DNA from: Tolypothrix bouteillei VB521301
GTDB taxonomy: Bacteria > Cyanobacteriota > Cyanobacteriia > Cyanobacteriales > Nostocaceae
DNA length: 64,000 nucleotides
Direction: 5' to 3'
Assembly (NCBI RefSeq): GCF_000760695.4
Contig: NZ_JHEG04000001.1
Span: forward strand, 9,327,540 to 9,391,539
Below the pieces are notes generated by a model. It was not told the origin of the DNA. It ran no database searches and was given only the letters and a program-made list of their open reading frames with translations. Positions 52,910 to 62,815 of the stretch are shown piece by piece. Within the stretch, counting starts at the first letter, position 1. Every line of letters starts with the position of its first letter. The position numbers were made by a program, and so were the translations under genes.

Positions 52910-55900
52910 TTAACCGGATGTATTCGAGTAGGCTGGAGGAATCGTTTTTTCAACCTGACAAAGAGATTGACGATCGCTCAAATCTGGATGCGATCGCAAA
53001 TAATCTTTTATCCACATACAACCAGAGTGCAATATCTGGTTACTATCTAAAACGCGATCGAGTTGCCAAAGAATCACAACATCATCTAACCCGGCAGATG
53101 CTAGGATTGCTCCTTGGTTCTGGGTAACGGGGTAAAAGGCAACATTCAATGCTCGTTGTTCGTGTCCTTCTAGAGTAGCGTGCAAGATGCCATCTAGCGA
53201 CCAAAGTTTTACTTTATTATCCCAACCAGCAGAGGCTAAGACGGTGCCCCAGTTGTCGGGGAGTCCAGAATGGGGGGGAATGAAGGTGATACCATTTACC
53301 CGATCTGTGTGGGCGGGAATGGTGCGAATTAATTTACCGTCTAACGACCACAGTTTTATTGTCGTGTCTTCGCTGGCTGTAGCAACAAACTTTCCATCAG
53401 GACTAAAGGCGACATCCCAAATAGTCTCGTTATGACTTTTCAGGGTAAATTGCGGCTGAGATGGAAACTTCCCGTTTGCATTCCTGTGCCAGAGGCGAAG
53501 AAACGTATCTCGACCGCCGATCGCTAACCATTGGTTATCATGGCTAAATGTTCCAGCATTGAGGCGATCGCGGTTTTTAGGTAGGGACTCACTCAGGGTT
53601 TGGATGAAAGTGCCATCCTGCTTCCAGAGTTTGGCTGTGCCGTCCCAACTGATGGAAGCTATTTCTAGCCCGTCGGGACTAAACACCACATCCCGCACTG
53701 TTGCGTTATGGGCTGAGATCGTTTTTAAGGGTTTTCCCTGCATCGTCCATAAAGTCAAGGAACCATCATCGCTACCGGCGGCGATCGCTTTCCCATCTGG
53801 GCTGATATCCACTGACCAAACCTGTCCCGGTGGCGGGGTTAAGGTGTTGAGCAGTTGTCCGGCTCGATTCCACAGCTTAATGGTGCCGTCAGCACTAGAG
53901 GAAACGATTGTTTGCCCATCAGGGCTAATCGGCGTGTGCCAAACAGAGGCACGATGACCCCGCAATACAGTGAGAATATCGCTTTGCCGCTGCCACAGCC
54001 GCACCAAGTTGTCTTCACCACCGGAAATCAAACGACGACCATCGGCACTGAAAGCTACTTCCCATGTACCGTTAATATGGGCATACAGGGTTTGATTGAC
54101 AGTTCGATCGCTGTTCCAAAACTTAATTGTGTTATCCCAACCAGCTGAAGCAAGGGTTTGTCCATCGGGGCTAAAGGCGAGAGTCACCACGCTGCTGTCG
54201 TGTTCTGTGGCAGTTTCCATTAAAGTGCCAGTGACAGTCCACCAGATAACATTACCAATCCAGTCTCCAGCTACCAGAGTTTGTCCGTCAGGGCTGAAAG
54301 TGACGCTCATCAGACGGTTTTTGCCTTTTTTGGATGCGATGGGATTATTCAGTGTCCGAATTTTCTTACCCTCTAGATTCCAGAGGATGAGAGTATTATC
54401 ATCACTGACCGAGGCTAGGATGTTAGCATCAACAGGACTAAACGCCACCTTTGAAACTGCACTGCTGTGTCCCTTAAAAGTACGAATCAAGCTGCCGTCG
54501 ATGCGCCAAAGTTTTACTGTCTTGTCGTTACTAGCCGAGGCAATCCATTGTCCGTTGGCACTGACGGCGAGCGATCGCACCCAATCTTGATGTCCGTTGA
54601 GTGTTTTAACCAGTGTACCGTCCAGCTTCCACAGTCGCACAGTGCCATCTTGCCCAGCCGAAATTAGTTTATCGCCTTTGGGAGTAAAGGTGACATCAAA
54701 GACTTCTCCTTTGTGACCACTAAGTACTTTTACCAATGTGCCATCGCTTTTCCACAAAGTAATCTTACCGTGTTGGTGAGCAGCAGCGATTGTCTGTCCG
54801 TCGGCAGTGATGGCAATACCCCGCACTTTTCCCTGTTTACCGTTTAGGCGGTTGCGTTCAATGACTTGAAAGGTGGCACGGCGCAATTCTCGATCTACCT
54901 TGGTAAGTAACTCAGCAGGCACATCCGCTAATTTGCTCAATCGAGTCTGGGCTTTGATGGCACTGACTAAAGCATCTAATCGATTTCCAGAGGCAAACTG
55001 AGCTTCCGAGACGTTAGCGATCGCTTCAATTTCTCGGAGAGTAGCTTGATGTCTTTGAGCGAAGGCATACATTCCCAAGAAACTGGCGACGACGAAAGCA
55101 ATACTAACAGTCCCCAGTAACCACTTTTGCAAGCGACTGGCACGTTTTTCTTGTTGCAGTCGCTTTTCAACTTCTTGCAGTCGCCGGAATTCTTCTTGTC
55201 GTTTCAAATCATCTAAGTCGGTGCTGGTGCCAAACCACTTGACTACCTGTCCGCTTCCATCCTTGATGGGAATCGCCCGATTGAGAAACCAGCGATAGTT
55301 TCCCGCGACATCTTGTATTCTCAGTTGCACTTCATAGGGTGAGTTGGTTTCTAGGGAATGTTTCCAAGCGACAAGGCTATTGGGGCGATCTTCAGGATGA
55401 ACCAAATCCAGGCTTTTCCAGTCCGTCACCTTTGAATGCGATCGCCCCAAAAAGGTACTTAAATGCTGGTTAGTATAAGATAGTCTACCATCTGGCTCTA
55501 CAATCCATACCATCTGGGGCATCGCTTCTGCTAGTTGCCGAAAGAACCTTTCGCTTTCTTGCTGCACCGCAAATTGCCGCCGGATTTCTTGCTGTTCTGC
55601 ATCCTGACTAGCGGCTAGAAATTGGTAATCTAAATCGCTGAGGCTTTTGTTTTGCGCCCACTTTTGGGCATCAATTAGAGCTTGTCCCCGTAAAAGCCGG
55701 GATGTATCCTGTTTTTGAGAAGCAATCCAAGCTGATACTGTTTCATAGTAGGGACATAGTTGATTTAATTGTGCTTCTACCCATTCCCGATTAAAAACGT
55801 CTTGATATATGCGATTGCGGATTTGCAAATATCCTTGATATTTAACTACCAAACCAGAAAGCAGCAGTTCTATCTGTTCTCGACTGTCGTCGGCTGCTAC

Positions 55901-56920
55901 GGGAATAGCTTGTAAAAGTTGCTGATAGATTCCGAGTAATCTACTAATGCGTTGAGTATTGTAAAGCAGGCGATTGCGAATTGTGCGTAAATGCTCTGGT
56001 TCGTCTTGAGATTCCCAATTGTTAATGATTTGCGATCGCACTAAACACTCTATCCAATCTGCTTCTTTACCTGGTGCAATTTCCAAAGGTAGGCTAGTTT
56101 TGCCGTTGTTACTTTCTAGATTCATCCTTTGGCTGTAATGCTGTTGCTTGGTTATTACCACTAACTGACATAATTTTTGCGTTAGAAATGGCTGTCCATT
56201 AGTCCAAGCAATAATTTCTTTAAATACCCTTTGGGGATTGTTCACAACTTGCTCTAATCCCACTACCAGAGGTTGAGCCTCTGCTAATGTAAACCCTTCT
56301 AAATTAATAGCAACACCAATATTAAAAGGTGTTTTGAGTTTATTTTGAATTAAATCAGAGGGAGTTGCAACTCCAAATAAAGCAAAACCCAGTCGTTCGT
56401 ATTCAGGATTATGGACTCTTTGTTGATAACAAGCCCGAATCCACGCATAGAAATCATCTATGCCAAAGCTTAATTGCAGCAAGCTATCAATTTCATCAAT
56501 GAAAATAAAAATCCGATTGTTACTCAGATTGACTAGCAAAATATCTTCAATAAAATTGCCCAAACGTTGTATGAGTGAAAACTCAGTTTGTTCTTGCCAC
56601 CAAGCTGCAAAATCGATTTTCTTAGCTAATCCAAAACTATGCAGCAAGCGGACAATTATCCCTTTATAAAATTGTGTTTGGGTGAGTTCTTGGCTATATA
56701 TTTGCGTAATATCAACGTAAGCACAACTAAAGCCTTCATTTTGTAATCGTTGCTTGGTATGTACCAGTAGTGAAGATTTGCCTATTTGACGACAGTTGAA
56801 TACATAGCAAAATTCCCCCGCTTTTAGGGCTGTATAAAGCTCAATATCTGCTTGTCTATTAACATAGTTAGCAGCATTAGCATTTAGACAACCACCAACT
56901 TTATAAGTGCTTTTGTTCAT
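52910..56920 (-). CDS. AAA-like NTPase with PAS domain, membrane helix and 14 WD40 repeats
   Basis: A 1336-residue protein. Residues ~1-400 are an AAA_35-type NTPase with Walker [21 protein letters not shown] and Walker [18 protein letters not shown] domain follows (~465-590; [20 protein letters not shown] and the PAC segment [20 protein letters not shown]). One transmembrane helix (~618-636) separates it from WD40 repeats (~690-1290). I count 14 WD-type ends (ITLWK, VRLWK, VKLWR, IKLWS and so on), enough for two seven-bladed propellers. With the helix at that place, the propellers and the NTPase are on different sides of the membrane, or the helix is not a true membrane segment. Such AAA-WD40 proteins are common in cyanobacteria; their trigger and output are not known. 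Confidence 0.88.
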   Translation of the reverse strand: MNKSTYKVGGCLNANAANYVNRQADIELYTALKAGEFCYVFNCRQIGKSSLLVHTKQRLQNEGFSCAYVDITQIYSQELTQTQFYKGIIVRLLHSFGLAKKIDFAAWWQEQTEFSLIQRLGNFIEDILLVNLSNNRIFIFIDEIDSLLQLSFGIDDFYAWIRACYQQRVHNPEYERLGFALFGVATPSDLIQNKLKTPFNIGVAINLEGFTLAEAQPLVVGLEQVVNNPQRVFKEIIAWTNGQPFLTQKLCQLVVITKQQHYSQRMNLESNNGKTSLPLEIAPGKEADWIECLVRSQIINNWESQDEPEHLRTIRNRLLYNTQRISRLLGIYQQLLQAIPVAADDSREQIELLLSGLVVKYQGYLQIRNRIYQDVFNREWVEAQLNQLCPYYETVSAWIASQKQDTSRLLRGQALIDAQKWAQNKSLSDLDYQFLAASQDAEQQEIRRQFAVQQESERFFRQLAEAMPQMVWIVEPDGRLSYTNQHLSTFLGRSHSKVTDWKSLDLVHPEDRPNSLVAWKHSLETNSPYEVQLRIQDVAGNYRWFLNRAIPIKDGSGQVVKWFGTSTDLDDLKRQEEFRRLQEVEKRLQQEKRASRLQKWLLGTVSIAFVVASFLGMYAFAQRHQATLREIEAIANVSEAQFASGNRLDALVSAIKAQTRLSKLADVPAELLTKVDRELRRATFQVIERNRLNGKQGKVRGIAITADGQTIAAAHQHGKITLWKSDGTLVKVLSGHKGEVFDVTFTPKGDKLISAGQDGTVRLWKLDGTLVKTLNGHQDWVRSLAVSANGQWIASASNDKTVKLWRIDGSLIRTFKGHSSAVSKVAFSPVDANILASVSDDNTLILWNLEGKKIRTLNNPIASKKGKNRLMSVTFSPDGQTLVAGDWIGNVIWWTVTGTLMETATEHDSSVVTLAFSPDGQTLASAGWDNTIKFWNSDRTVNQTLYAHINGTWEVAFSADGRRLISGGEDNLVRLWQRQSDILTVLRGHRASVWHTPISPDGQTIVSSSADGTIKLWNRAGQLLNTLTPPPGQVWSVDISPDGKAIAAGSDDGSLTLWTMQGKPLKTISAHNATVRDVVFSPDGLEIASISWDGTAKLWKQDGTFIQTLSESLPKNRDRLNAGTFSHDNQWLAIGGRDTFLRLWHRNANGKFPSQPQFTLKSHNETIWDVAFSPDGKFVATASEDTTIKLWSLDGKLIRTIPAHTDRVNGITFIPPHSGLPDNWGTVLASAGWDNKVKLWSLDGILHATLEGHEQRALNVAFYPVTQNQGAILASAGLDDVVILWQLDRVLDSNQILHSGCMWIKDYLRSHPDLSDRQSLCQVEKTIPPAYSNTSG

Positions 56921-56954
56921 AATAGCAAATCATAATTAGCTGAACTTTGTTTAA

Positions 56955-58499
56955 TTACGACATCAGATATTTTCTAAAGAAGTCTCGATATAATTGGCAA
57001 CTAATTACCCATTTTTGTTGTTGCAATTGAATTAACCCCATATTTTCTAATTGGTAGGCAGTTAACATATCTAAATCGATATTTTTATCTTTTGTTAAAA
57101 AGATTTTCATAGTATCTAATAATTGGGTGTTTTTTTGTAATTTATTTAATAAAATTTGTAAATGTTGACGATAAATTCCTACTTCTGTGATTGCTGTTTG
57201 CAAAATCTCTTCTAAGGTTAATTTATGATAGAGCAGGTGATAAAGAGTAATATTTAGTAATGCTGGATGTCCCCCGATTAATTCCATTAATTGATGCACT
57301 TGCTTGTTTTGTTGCCAATCAATTCCATAGCGGTTGGCTAACTCAATTACTTGCTCAGAAGTAAATTCTGATAATTTCAATGGTAGCCCAATGTTAAAAG
57401 GAGATTGATTAATTTCAATAGAAAGATAAACATCTGTTGAATAAACAATCACCAAACGCAGCTTTGTCCATACTTCATCCTGTTGCGCTTCTTCTTGCCA
57501 CGAACGTAACAGAGGTAAAAATTCATTGGCTAGATCGGGATATTCAAAAATACGCTGAACTTCGTCTAATACTAATAGTAAAGGTTTTTCTAAAGATGCA
57601 AGCAAACATTCTTTTAGATAAAGAGTGCAGCTGAGTTTACTACCTATTTCTTCGTCCCAATGTTTATCGGCATTAAATTCTCTGCCTAATTGACGAGCAA
57701 TACTAGCAGCTAACCATTGCATGAATAATTGAGGTTTTCGCAAAACATCAATATCAACTTGAGCGATATTGATTTTTGCAGTTTCATACCCTAACATTCT
57801 GGTATGAGCTACAATCCGCAACATTAGAGAAGTTTTACCCATGCCTCGACAACCTTGAATGCGAATGACGCATCCAGGTTGCGTAATTTCTTGATGTGCT
57901 AGTTCTTCTAATGGAGGACGAGGAACATAGAATTTAGAATCTAAAGATAAAGGAGCGCAGGGATATTTTATATATTCACTAATCTTTGCTCCATCGTTGT
58001 AATCGCTCTGTTTGTTAAGTGTCATTTCACTCTTAATTTTTTCTTCACCGAGAAAGACGGAAACAATTTGAGATGGTGCAGTATTTGGTGTGATTGTTTG
58101 TTGTTCCCCCGACAATTCACTTTCTGGTAATAAATCTGCATCAACTAAATTTTCAGATAAATCTCGATCTATCAGTTGTCTATCTTCTGGCGAATATTCC
58201 CGCAGAAAATCCATATCATTGGCATCATAGAGGGTGTAGTCATCTTCATGCAACACTAAATCAAAAGCACTAAAGCAGATTCGCAGGGTACGCGGATCTA
58301 TCCTCGAATTCAAAGACCATAAACGGCTTAAACTAGAGGTAGAAATTCCAATGCGATCGCCTAATTCTACTTGTGTAAAACGTTTACCTCCTCTTTTTTG
58401 TCTCTCTTCTTCCAAAATTGCAGTTTGCAATCTCTTCATCCCGACAGCAGTTAGAACTACTCCTCTTTTTCGCAGTGATTTATTTTTGTCTTCTTTCAT
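56955..58499 (-). CDS. HTH-AAA-like NTPase regulator (AAA_35)
   Basis: A 514-residue protein. The first ~85 residues form an XRE-like helix-turn-helix (RFTQVELGDRIGISTSSLSR and LWSLNSRIDPRTLRICFSAF). A flexible linker (~110-180) leads to an AAA_35 NTPase with Walker A GCRGMGKTSLMLRIV and Walker B LLLVLDEVQRIFE. The C terminus is helical (winged-helix-like). It ends 35 bases before the AAA-WD40 gene, in the same direction, so the two are an operon. A STAND-like signalling NTPase that controls transcription is inferred. Confidence 0.86.
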   Translation of the reverse strand: MKEDKNKSLRKRGVVLTAVGMKRLQTAILEEERQKRGGKRFTQVELGDRIGISTSSLSRLWSLNSRIDPRTLRICFSAFDLVLHEDDYTLYDANDMDFLREYSPEDRQLIDRDLSENLVDADLLPESELSGEQQTITPNTAPSQIVSVFLGEEKIKSEMTLNKQSDYNDGAKISEYIKYPCAPLSLDSKFYVPRPPLEELAHQEITQPGCVIRIQGCRGMGKTSLMLRIVAHTRMLGYETAKINIAQVDIDVLRKPQLFMQWLAASIARQLGREFNADKHWDEEIGSKLSCTLYLKECLLASLEKPLLLVLDEVQRIFEYPDLANEFLPLLRSWQEEAQQDEVWTKLRLVIVYSTDVYLSIEINQSPFNIGLPLKLSEFTSEQVIELANRYGIDWQQNKQVHQLMELIGGHPALLNITLYHLLYHKLTLEEILQTAITEVGIYRQHLQILLNKLQKNTQLLDTMKIFLTKDKNIDLDMLTAYQLENMGLIQLQQQKWVISCQLYRDFFRKYLMS

Positions 58500-59204
58500 T
58501 TCTAAATGAAAATTTTAACTTGTTTTTATATTAATTTTGCTTAAAAGTGGTTTCCAGCCTTAAGTGACGTATATGATGTTTTAATGGATGTAATCTAAAT
58601 ATTACCAGATATCTGCCACAGCTTCACTGATGTAAGTGAAGTTTTTGAACTGGGAAAAAATCAATTGATTTTTTAAGTAGGTCAACCAAAAAAAACGTAA
58701 GATAGATAGACTATAAAAATTAAGTGATAAGTGATGCCTAGCGCGGTGAATGAGAGCGGTTTTATTTCTGTAACTCTCTCACAGCAAGGTTTTCAAGCTG
58801 TGCGTGGCGGCAAAATCTCTCTTCGCTACTTTTACCCCTAGATGCCTATGTAAGTAAAAACAAGATTTGTATATAAAAATACAAAAAATTTTTAGCAAAT
58901 GAAGTATTATATTGCACAATCTTGAGATTACCAAAACTACAGCCTATATAAGAGTGTTTTCAGGTAATTTGCCTGGAAGTAAGTTAACTGATTTATCTGC
59001 ACTTGAGGTAAATAAGAAAACATGGGAAATTTGAAGCTGTCTAAAATATTGGCGTTGCTCAATCAGAACTATGAAATTCTAAAGTTACTTTTTTTTCCTT
59101 CGTAACGATGTCTAAACTATGATTCGCCGTTAGCCAAACCCCAATTTACTAAACAAGCGTCTTGGTGTTGGTAAGTACGCCCCTTGAAATTAGCCAGAAT
59201 CTCA
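58500..59204. other. AT-rich gap upstream of the HTH-NTPase gene
   Basis: 705 bases between divergent genes. A 35-codon frame at 58734-58841 (+, MPSAVNESGFISVTLSQQGF and so on) is locally GC-richer and coding-like but has no ribosome-binding site or match I recognise. Otherwise the sequence is AT-rich, without repeats. Confidence 0.4.
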
Positions 59205-59915
59205 ATGCAACCAATAAAAAGCCTGCGAATATTAGCCCCTACTATTGTGGGTTTATTAACTCTTACAGTCACTCATCCTGTTAACGCTCAAGCAGTGATT
59301 GACACTTTAGACAACGGTAATCTGAGTGTGACTGGTATGAGATCGGGAAGTGGCTGCACAGTCCTTTTTAACCCTCAAGGAGAGATCCTGCAACAAGGAC
59401 GATCCTGTAGTTCAACAGAAATCCGTAAAGCCCAGGCCGCGATCGATAGCTACCTGCGGGAACAAGGCACATCTGACAGTGACAATGGCAGCTCGTCGGG
59501 CCAAAATCTGACGTTGATCTGCTATGGTGAAGGTCGCAAACCGACTGTCGCAAATCGCTATGGATATGAATGGAACGATCGCCGCCATCGCTATGAAGCA
59601 AGTAATCGCGTAGAGTTAACCACTGGCGACTTCGATTCCGAGGTTCAGGTCGAAATCCGTGGTTCACAGGGAAAAATCCATCTAACCGGAAAGCTTATCC
59701 CGCCGATCCATTCGGGCGGTGACAATGGATGGTGGCCGCTCTACGACCTTCAGGTCTCGCCCGATCGCATTACGGGAAAATACCGGATGAACGAGCTAAA
59801 TAAACCGCGTGTCAATATCGACCGGCGCAGCGGCAGGATCGCCATAGATGGGATTGAAAAGTTTCGGGGCGAGTGCAACTCAGGCGATTGGGGCGGCAGC
59901 AGAACCCGATTCTAG
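59205..59915 (+). CDS. Secreted hypothetical protein
   Basis: A 236-residue protein with a signal peptide (hydrophobic ~9-25, ILAPTIVGLLTLTVTHPVNA). The mature part has a Ser/Gly-rich linker (SDSDNGSSSGQNL) and two beta-rich segments, with cysteines in GSGCTVLF, RSCSSTE, TLICYGEGR and FRGECNSGDW that may pair in the periplasm. The motif WWPLYDLQVSPDRITGKYRM near the C terminus is distinctive but I cannot assign a family. ATG 59205 begins the signal peptide; the TTG at 59184 only adds polar residues. Its GC content rises along its length into the richer block that follows. Confidence 0.68.
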   Translation: MQPIKSLRILAPTIVGLLTLTVTHPVNAQAVIDTLDNGNLSVTGMRSGSGCTVLFNPQGEILQQGRSCSSTEIRKAQAAIDSYLREQGTSDSDNGSSSGQNLTLICYGEGRKPTVANRYGYEWNDRRHRYEASNRVELTTGDFDSEVQVEIRGSQGKIHLTGKLIPPIHSGGDNGWWPLYDLQVSPDRITGKYRMNELNKPRVNIDRRSGRIAIDGIEKFRGECNSGDWGGSRTRF

Positions 59916-60041
59916 CCTAGTAGGCTATTGGGTTTGTAACAAACTTACCATCTTTTGAAGATGCAGCGGTGTTGGAGTTTTTCGAGAAGTCGTCCCGGAA
60001 TCTGCTTCACCCCTGTTTAGCACCGCAAAAAGGAAAATTGT

Positions 60042-60635
60042 ATGTCCCCCCTAAGACACGAAGCCCCTGTACCGGTTGAATATCGACTGTTTGGACTCGA
60101 TCGTCGGCTCATTTGGCCGACGGTGAGCGTTTATTTTGTGGTGTTTTTATGGTCGGGAGTCATGCCAGCCATCAACGAGGCTGTTCATAACAAGGAGGTT
60201 TTAGCAGGGACAGCTTATAATGTCGGCCCTGTAAGTTTTACGCCGACCCAAGGCTGGGTAATAACTAAGGCCCCATTCCCTGTCGGGAGTTCATCAAACG
60301 CAGTGGTCTTCAAAGATGGCGTCACGTTTAGCGTCAAAAGCGGCGTCTGGAAGGGAACTGCCGAGGAACTCCTCAACCAGATCGTGAAAGACCAGAATGA
60401 ATTTGTTGTCGAGGGTAAATTAGTTCCTGTTACAACACTACAAAAGGTTGCCGGAGTAGCTAAGAGAATTAATGGCCCCGACTATACTGGTCTACTGCTC
60501 GCATACGTCGATGGCAAGGGTCAGGGAGTCGAAGTGATTGTGAAGGGCCCGGCCGCTACCTCCACACAACTGGAGCAACCGATCGCTGACATGATTAAGA
60601 GCATCACTTTTAAACCGAAGGAAGGCGATTCATGA
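60042..60635 (+). CDS. Membrane-anchored protein of unknown function, coupled to a PrsW-like protease
   Basis: A 197-residue protein with one transmembrane helix (~26-45, LIWPTVSVYFVVFLWSGVMP) near the N terminus, so the C-terminal ~150 residues are most likely outside the cytoplasm. That part is beta-rich (VSFTPTQGWVITKAPFPVGS, later VTFSVKSGVWKG). I recognise no domain. The stop codon overlaps the start of the PrsW-like gene by 4 bases (ATGA), so the pair is tightly coupled, and this protein is a candidate substrate of that protease (inference). Codon use is GC-richer than the genes to the left. Confidence 0.68.
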   Translation: MSPLRHEAPVPVEYRLFGLDRRLIWPTVSVYFVVFLWSGVMPAINEAVHNKEVLAGTAYNVGPVSFTPTQGWVITKAPFPVGSSSNAVVFKDGVTFSVKSGVWKGTAEELLNQIVKDQNEFVVEGKLVPVTTLQKVAGVAKRINGPDYTGLLLAYVDGKGQGVEVIVKGPAATSTQLEQPIADMIKSITFKPKEGDS

Positions 60636-61807
60636 CTAGCACTTCAAAGGGTGAGGACACAATCCGCAAGGCTGCCATCGATCGTTCAGGCTGGAGCTAT
60701 CCCGTCCGATTTTTTCAGCCGCACAACCCGGCGTGCTACCTGTATTGGTTGCTCGTGCTGAAAGGCACCTATGTTTTCAGCGGATTTTTGTTGAGCAGGG
60801 CCATCTATCCCTCCGCTCTGTTCATCGCCCTCTCGTCTCAGGCACTGTATTGCCTGCCTTGGATCTGGTTTCTCACCCACAAAGACCGATATGAACGTGA
60901 GCCAGCCAAGCTCGCGCTGCTCGGCTTTCTCTGGGGCGGACTAGTAGCGGTGTGGGTCATGGCGTTTCCTGGCAATAATGCAATCCTATCCCTAATAGCG
61001 AAGTTGGCCAGCTTAGACTTTTATAGCCATTGGAGTGCGGCCATCACGGCACCCATCGTGGAAGAAAGCTCCAAATTCGTCGGGCTTATCATGCTCTCTT
61101 TACTAGCACGCAACCATGTCCGCAACGCCTACGACGGGTTTCTGCTTGGTGCGTTTGTGGGTCTCGGCTTTCAGGTCTTTGAAAACGTGCTTTACATTGT
61201 GGGTGCCCCCGACGCAAGCTTTGGATCGCAGCAGGTTGCTGATGCGTTAAAGTTATTGGTAGTACGTACAGCAACCGGTTTCTGGAGTCACTCGCTCTAC
61301 ACGGCGGTTGCGGGTACGGGGTTTGGCTACTTCCTCGAAGCGAAAAATCGCTCGTTCGGACATCGGCTCGCGGTTTTGATAGGTTTCTTTCTGTTGGCTT
61401 GTCTGGCTCATGGCTGTTGGGATGCCATTATTGGGTTTATCGGCTTCGGGCCCATCGGCATCGTCATTGGAACGGTTGCGATTTTGCTTGCGTGGCGGTT
61501 CTCCGAGCAGCGTCAACGCAAGTTTGTCCGCGTCCTGCTGGCTGACGATGTTGCAAACGGAATCGTGACAGAAGCTGAACTGGCTGCGATTTCTAACCGA
61601 CCGAGAAATCGGCGAGCTTACCTGAGAGAGATCGAGTCCTCATCCGGGCCTGACGCGGCAAAACGCGCTGGGTTCATACTCGATGCGGCGATCGATCTTG
61701 CAGCAGCAATTGCATCTAAGGACAATCTCGATAGTCCGGCAGCCAAAGCCGCGCGTGCGGAGATTGCGAGGGTGCGCGGTGCAGCACAGTTAGGTCAATT
61801 AGAGTAG
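60632..61807 (+). CDS. PrsW-type intramembrane metalloprotease
   Basis: A 391-residue polytopic membrane protein with about eight hydrophobic helices. The diagnostic motifs are visible: EESSKF (E-E-x-x-K, ~residue 145), VFENVLYI (F-E-N), HSLYTAVAGTGFGYF (His) and AHGCWDAI (second His). Together they form the zinc-binding site of PrsW/CAAX-type proteases, which cut membrane proteins such as anti-sigma factors. After the membrane part there is a ~110-residue cytoplasmic tail (AELAAISNRPRNRRAYLREI, rich in Ala/Arg). Its start overlaps the preceding gene by 4 bases. Its GC content is clearly above that of the surrounding genome. Confidence 0.88.
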   Translation: MTSTSKGEDTIRKAAIDRSGWSYPVRFFQPHNPACYLYWLLVLKGTYVFSGFLLSRAIYPSALFIALSSQALYCLPWIWFLTHKDRYEREPAKLALLGFLWGGLVAVWVMAFPGNNAILSLIAKLASLDFYSHWSAAITAPIVEESSKFVGLIMLSLLARNHVRNAYDGFLLGAFVGLGFQVFENVLYIVGAPDASFGSQQVADALKLLVVRTATGFWSHSLYTAVAGTGFGYFLEAKNRSFGHRLAVLIGFFLLACLAHGCWDAIIGFIGFGPIGIVIGTVAILLAWRFSEQRQRKFVRVLLADDVANGIVTEAELAAISNRPRNRRAYLREIESSSGPDAAKRAGFILDAAIDLAAAIASKDNLDSPAAKAARAEIARVRGAAQLGQLE

Positions 61808-61999
61808 ATTCCAGCCGAAATGCCGAGGCGATCGAGAGTGCCTGATACAGTAGGGTATCCGCCGAGGTATGTGCAAAATGGGACACATTGTAAATAAATA
61901 TTGCAGAGAATACTTAATGTCAACCGTCACTTTGTTAACTGTCAGCATCCCGCTATTAAGAGAGGGGGCTTTGGTTTCCACGCTTCCAGAGGTTTTTCG

Positions 62000-62530
62000 A
62001 TGAAAATGTATTACAAACGAATTCTTGCTATCCTACCAATATTTGCATCTTTCGGATATTTAGGAACACCTGAATTGCTTGTTTCAGCACAGAACGTGCA
62101 ATCTATTGCAAATCCTTTACTAATCTCTCAAAGAGAACGACGCTCTATACGAGCAGTATCAGGACCGGACGAGCAAGGACGTTGGCGGTTTAATAAACCA
62201 AGTGGTATCTCTGATGATGCTATGCGAGAACAGGGATGCGTTGATGTCGGGAGAAATAATGCCCAACGTTGGCGTTGTCCCAGTCAAAGAATTAAAGTAT
62301 ATACGAATGATAGAGACAGATATAATACATACGATCGAGGATGGAGTAGAAACAGACGCTCTATACAAGCAGTGTCAGGACCCGATGACCGAGGACGTTG
62401 GCGGTTTAATAAGCCAAATGGTATTTCTGATGATGCTATGCGAGAACAGGGATGCGTTGATGTCGGGAGAAATAATGCTCAGCGTTGGCGTTGTCCCAGT
62501 CAAAGAATTCGTGTGAGAGAAGGTCGATAG
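62000..62530 (+). CDS. Secreted protein with two tandem repeats
   Basis: A 176-residue protein. A signal peptide (hydrophobic ~7-23, ILAILPIFASFGYLG) leads to two ~52-residue repeats that are almost identical: (R)RSIRAVSGPDEQGRWRFNKP followed by GISDDAMREQGCVDVGRNNA and QRWRCPSQRI, then the same with one or two changes. Each repeat has two cysteines that could form a disulfide. The DNA repeats have a period of exactly 216 bases. Function is unknown. ATG 62000 is preferred to the frame's upstream starts because it begins the signal peptide. Confidence 0.7.
   Translation: MKMYYKRILAILPIFASFGYLGTPELLVSAQNVQSIANPLLISQRERRSIRAVSGPDEQGRWRFNKPSGISDDAMREQGCVDVGRNNAQRWRCPSQRIKVYTNDRDRYNTYDRGWSRNRRSIQAVSGPDDRGRWRFNKPNGISDDAMREQGCVDVGRNNAQRWRCPSQRIRVREGR
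62138..62509. repeat. Near-identical 216-bp-period tandem duplication
   Basis: The segment beginning CGCTCTATAC at 62141 recurs at 62357 with the same spacing, giving the two protein repeats of the gene above. The changes are few and mostly synonymous. Confidence 0.7.
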
Positions 62531-62815
62531 TCAAATTTATGCCTTCGGCACGCTTCGCGAACGGACGAGCCTACTCGTTCGCGGCTTTATTGACTCCTGC
62601 CTTGTTTCTTAACGACAAAACGATTTCTAAGAGCAATGTTGGCAAGTGCTATGGCATTTTCATTACTCCATGATGTTAATGTTTTCGGTGGTGTAACTCT
62701 ACCCAGTATGTGTATTCAGCTCGTCTTAACCTTCTTGTTTGAATTCTTGTTTGCGCCACTCATAATTGAGCTTAACAATATTTAACCCCCAATCATTTTC
62801 CATTAAATACAGATC
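62531..62815. other. Gap with a short palindromic repeat
   Basis: 285 bases. Near the left end TTCGGCACGCTTCGCGAACG, followed by an inverted GAACG/CGTTC pair, matches the GC-rich dispersed repeat type seen at 21.9 kb. Nothing else was recognised. Confidence 0.4.

Noticed and set aside
58734..58841. 35-codon frame MPSAVNESGFISVTLSQQGF
   Set aside because: Locally GC-rich but without a ribosome-binding site, and I recognise no relative.
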